Positions 44,906-44,969 of a stretch of 44,969 nucleotides of DNA are shown here, piece by piece. The DNA comes from Hyphomicrobiales bacterium. GTDB lineage: Bacteria; Pseudomonadota; Alphaproteobacteria; Rhizobiales; Rhizobiaceae. Below the pieces are notes generated by a model. It was not told the origin of the DNA, did no database searches, and saw nothing but the letters and a program-made list of their open reading frames with translations. Every line of letters starts with the position of its first letter. Within the stretch, counting starts at the first letter, position 1. The stretch lies in contig UCNG01000016.1 in assembly GCA_900473915.1 (NCBI GenBank), forward strand, positions 1 through 44,969, in the 5' to 3' direction. A program made the position numbers and the translations under genes.

Positions 44906-44969
44906 AAAGCGCTTTCCGATCTGAATGAATCAGACCGACGCTCTAACTCTTTGTTTTGTCGCATTTTCC
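44906..44969 (+). repeat. Dispersed intergenic repeat, copy running off the window (copy D)
   Basis: AAGCGCTTTCCGATCTGAAT, then GAATCAGACCGACGCTCTAA, then CTCTTTGTTTTGTCGCATTT to the edge. The left part is an imperfect palindrome around ATGAATCA. It matches the left and centre of copy C and the right part of copy A. It lies 20 bases before the g9 start on its upstream side. Confidence 0.78.

Noticed and set aside
1-44969. CRISPR array, tRNA or rRNA genes
   Set aside because: No regularly spaced direct repeats, no cloverleaf or CCA-ended structures and no rRNA-like stretches were recognised by eye.

Overview
The window looks like chromosome of a Brucellaceae alphaproteobacterium (Brucella, including the former Ochrobactrum). 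The evidence is an Omp2b-type porin at the left edge, an array of the Brucella-type octamer AGGGCAGT, the rhizobial gene order feuQ-feuP beside cycH-cycJ-cycK-cycL-degP, and a gene-transfer-agent (GTA) type tail cluster. No tRNA, rRNA, CRISPR array or IS transposase was recognised.

Layout. 1-4.3 kb: 3' part of the porin, a lone tyrosine recombinase, a HisC-like aminotransferase and a DUF423 membrane protein. 4.3-9.2 kb: small genes, namely a secreted repeat protein, a P-loop kinase-like protein, a YitT membrane protein, a short Sel1-like protein, a DUF2147 secreted protein, a nu-class-like GST, and two overlapping tiny membrane-protein genes too short for routine ORF calling. 9.2-17.4 kb: AMP nucleosidase, the octamer hairpin, a membrane-anchored endonuclease/exonuclease/phosphatase protein, ETF-ubiquinone oxidoreductase, a family 4-like uracil-DNA glycosylase, and MFS and EamA transporters. 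17.5-29.7 kb: pepN, a PleC-like multi-PAS histidine kinase, glnE, a two-component pair and a DegP/HtrA protease.

29.9-34.1 kb is the cytochrome c maturation operon cycHJKL (ccmIEFH), read on the minus strand. 34.2-37.3 kb holds a surface lipoprotein and the feuPQ two-component system. Directly upstream of feuP lies a 99-codon secreted protein that I propose is FeuN, the periplasmic modulator of FeuQ described in Sinorhizobium. Together these genes form an envelope-centred block: cytochrome c assembly, periplasmic proteolysis and two OmpR/EnvZ-type systems.

37.4-44.9 kb is a tightly packed minus-strand GTA-type tail module in the RcGTA order: g9 major tail protein, g10, g10.1, g11 short tape measure, g12, g13, g14 peptidase, g15 megatron, then a holin-like gene. 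Head genes would lie beyond the right edge. A dispersed intergenic repeat sits at that edge, and other full or half copies of it lie at 7.9, 32.4 (inside the cyc operon) and 34.7 kb.

Most genes are conserved housekeeping functions. The least ordinary observations are the FeuN candidate, the non-ATG start of feuQ, the altered cluster ligands of the uracil-DNA glycosylase, the octamer inverted array, LiuR-like palindromes upstream of ETF-QO and DUF2147, the lone integrase at the porin locus, and the dispersed repeat in the cyc operon and beside the GTA tail genes.
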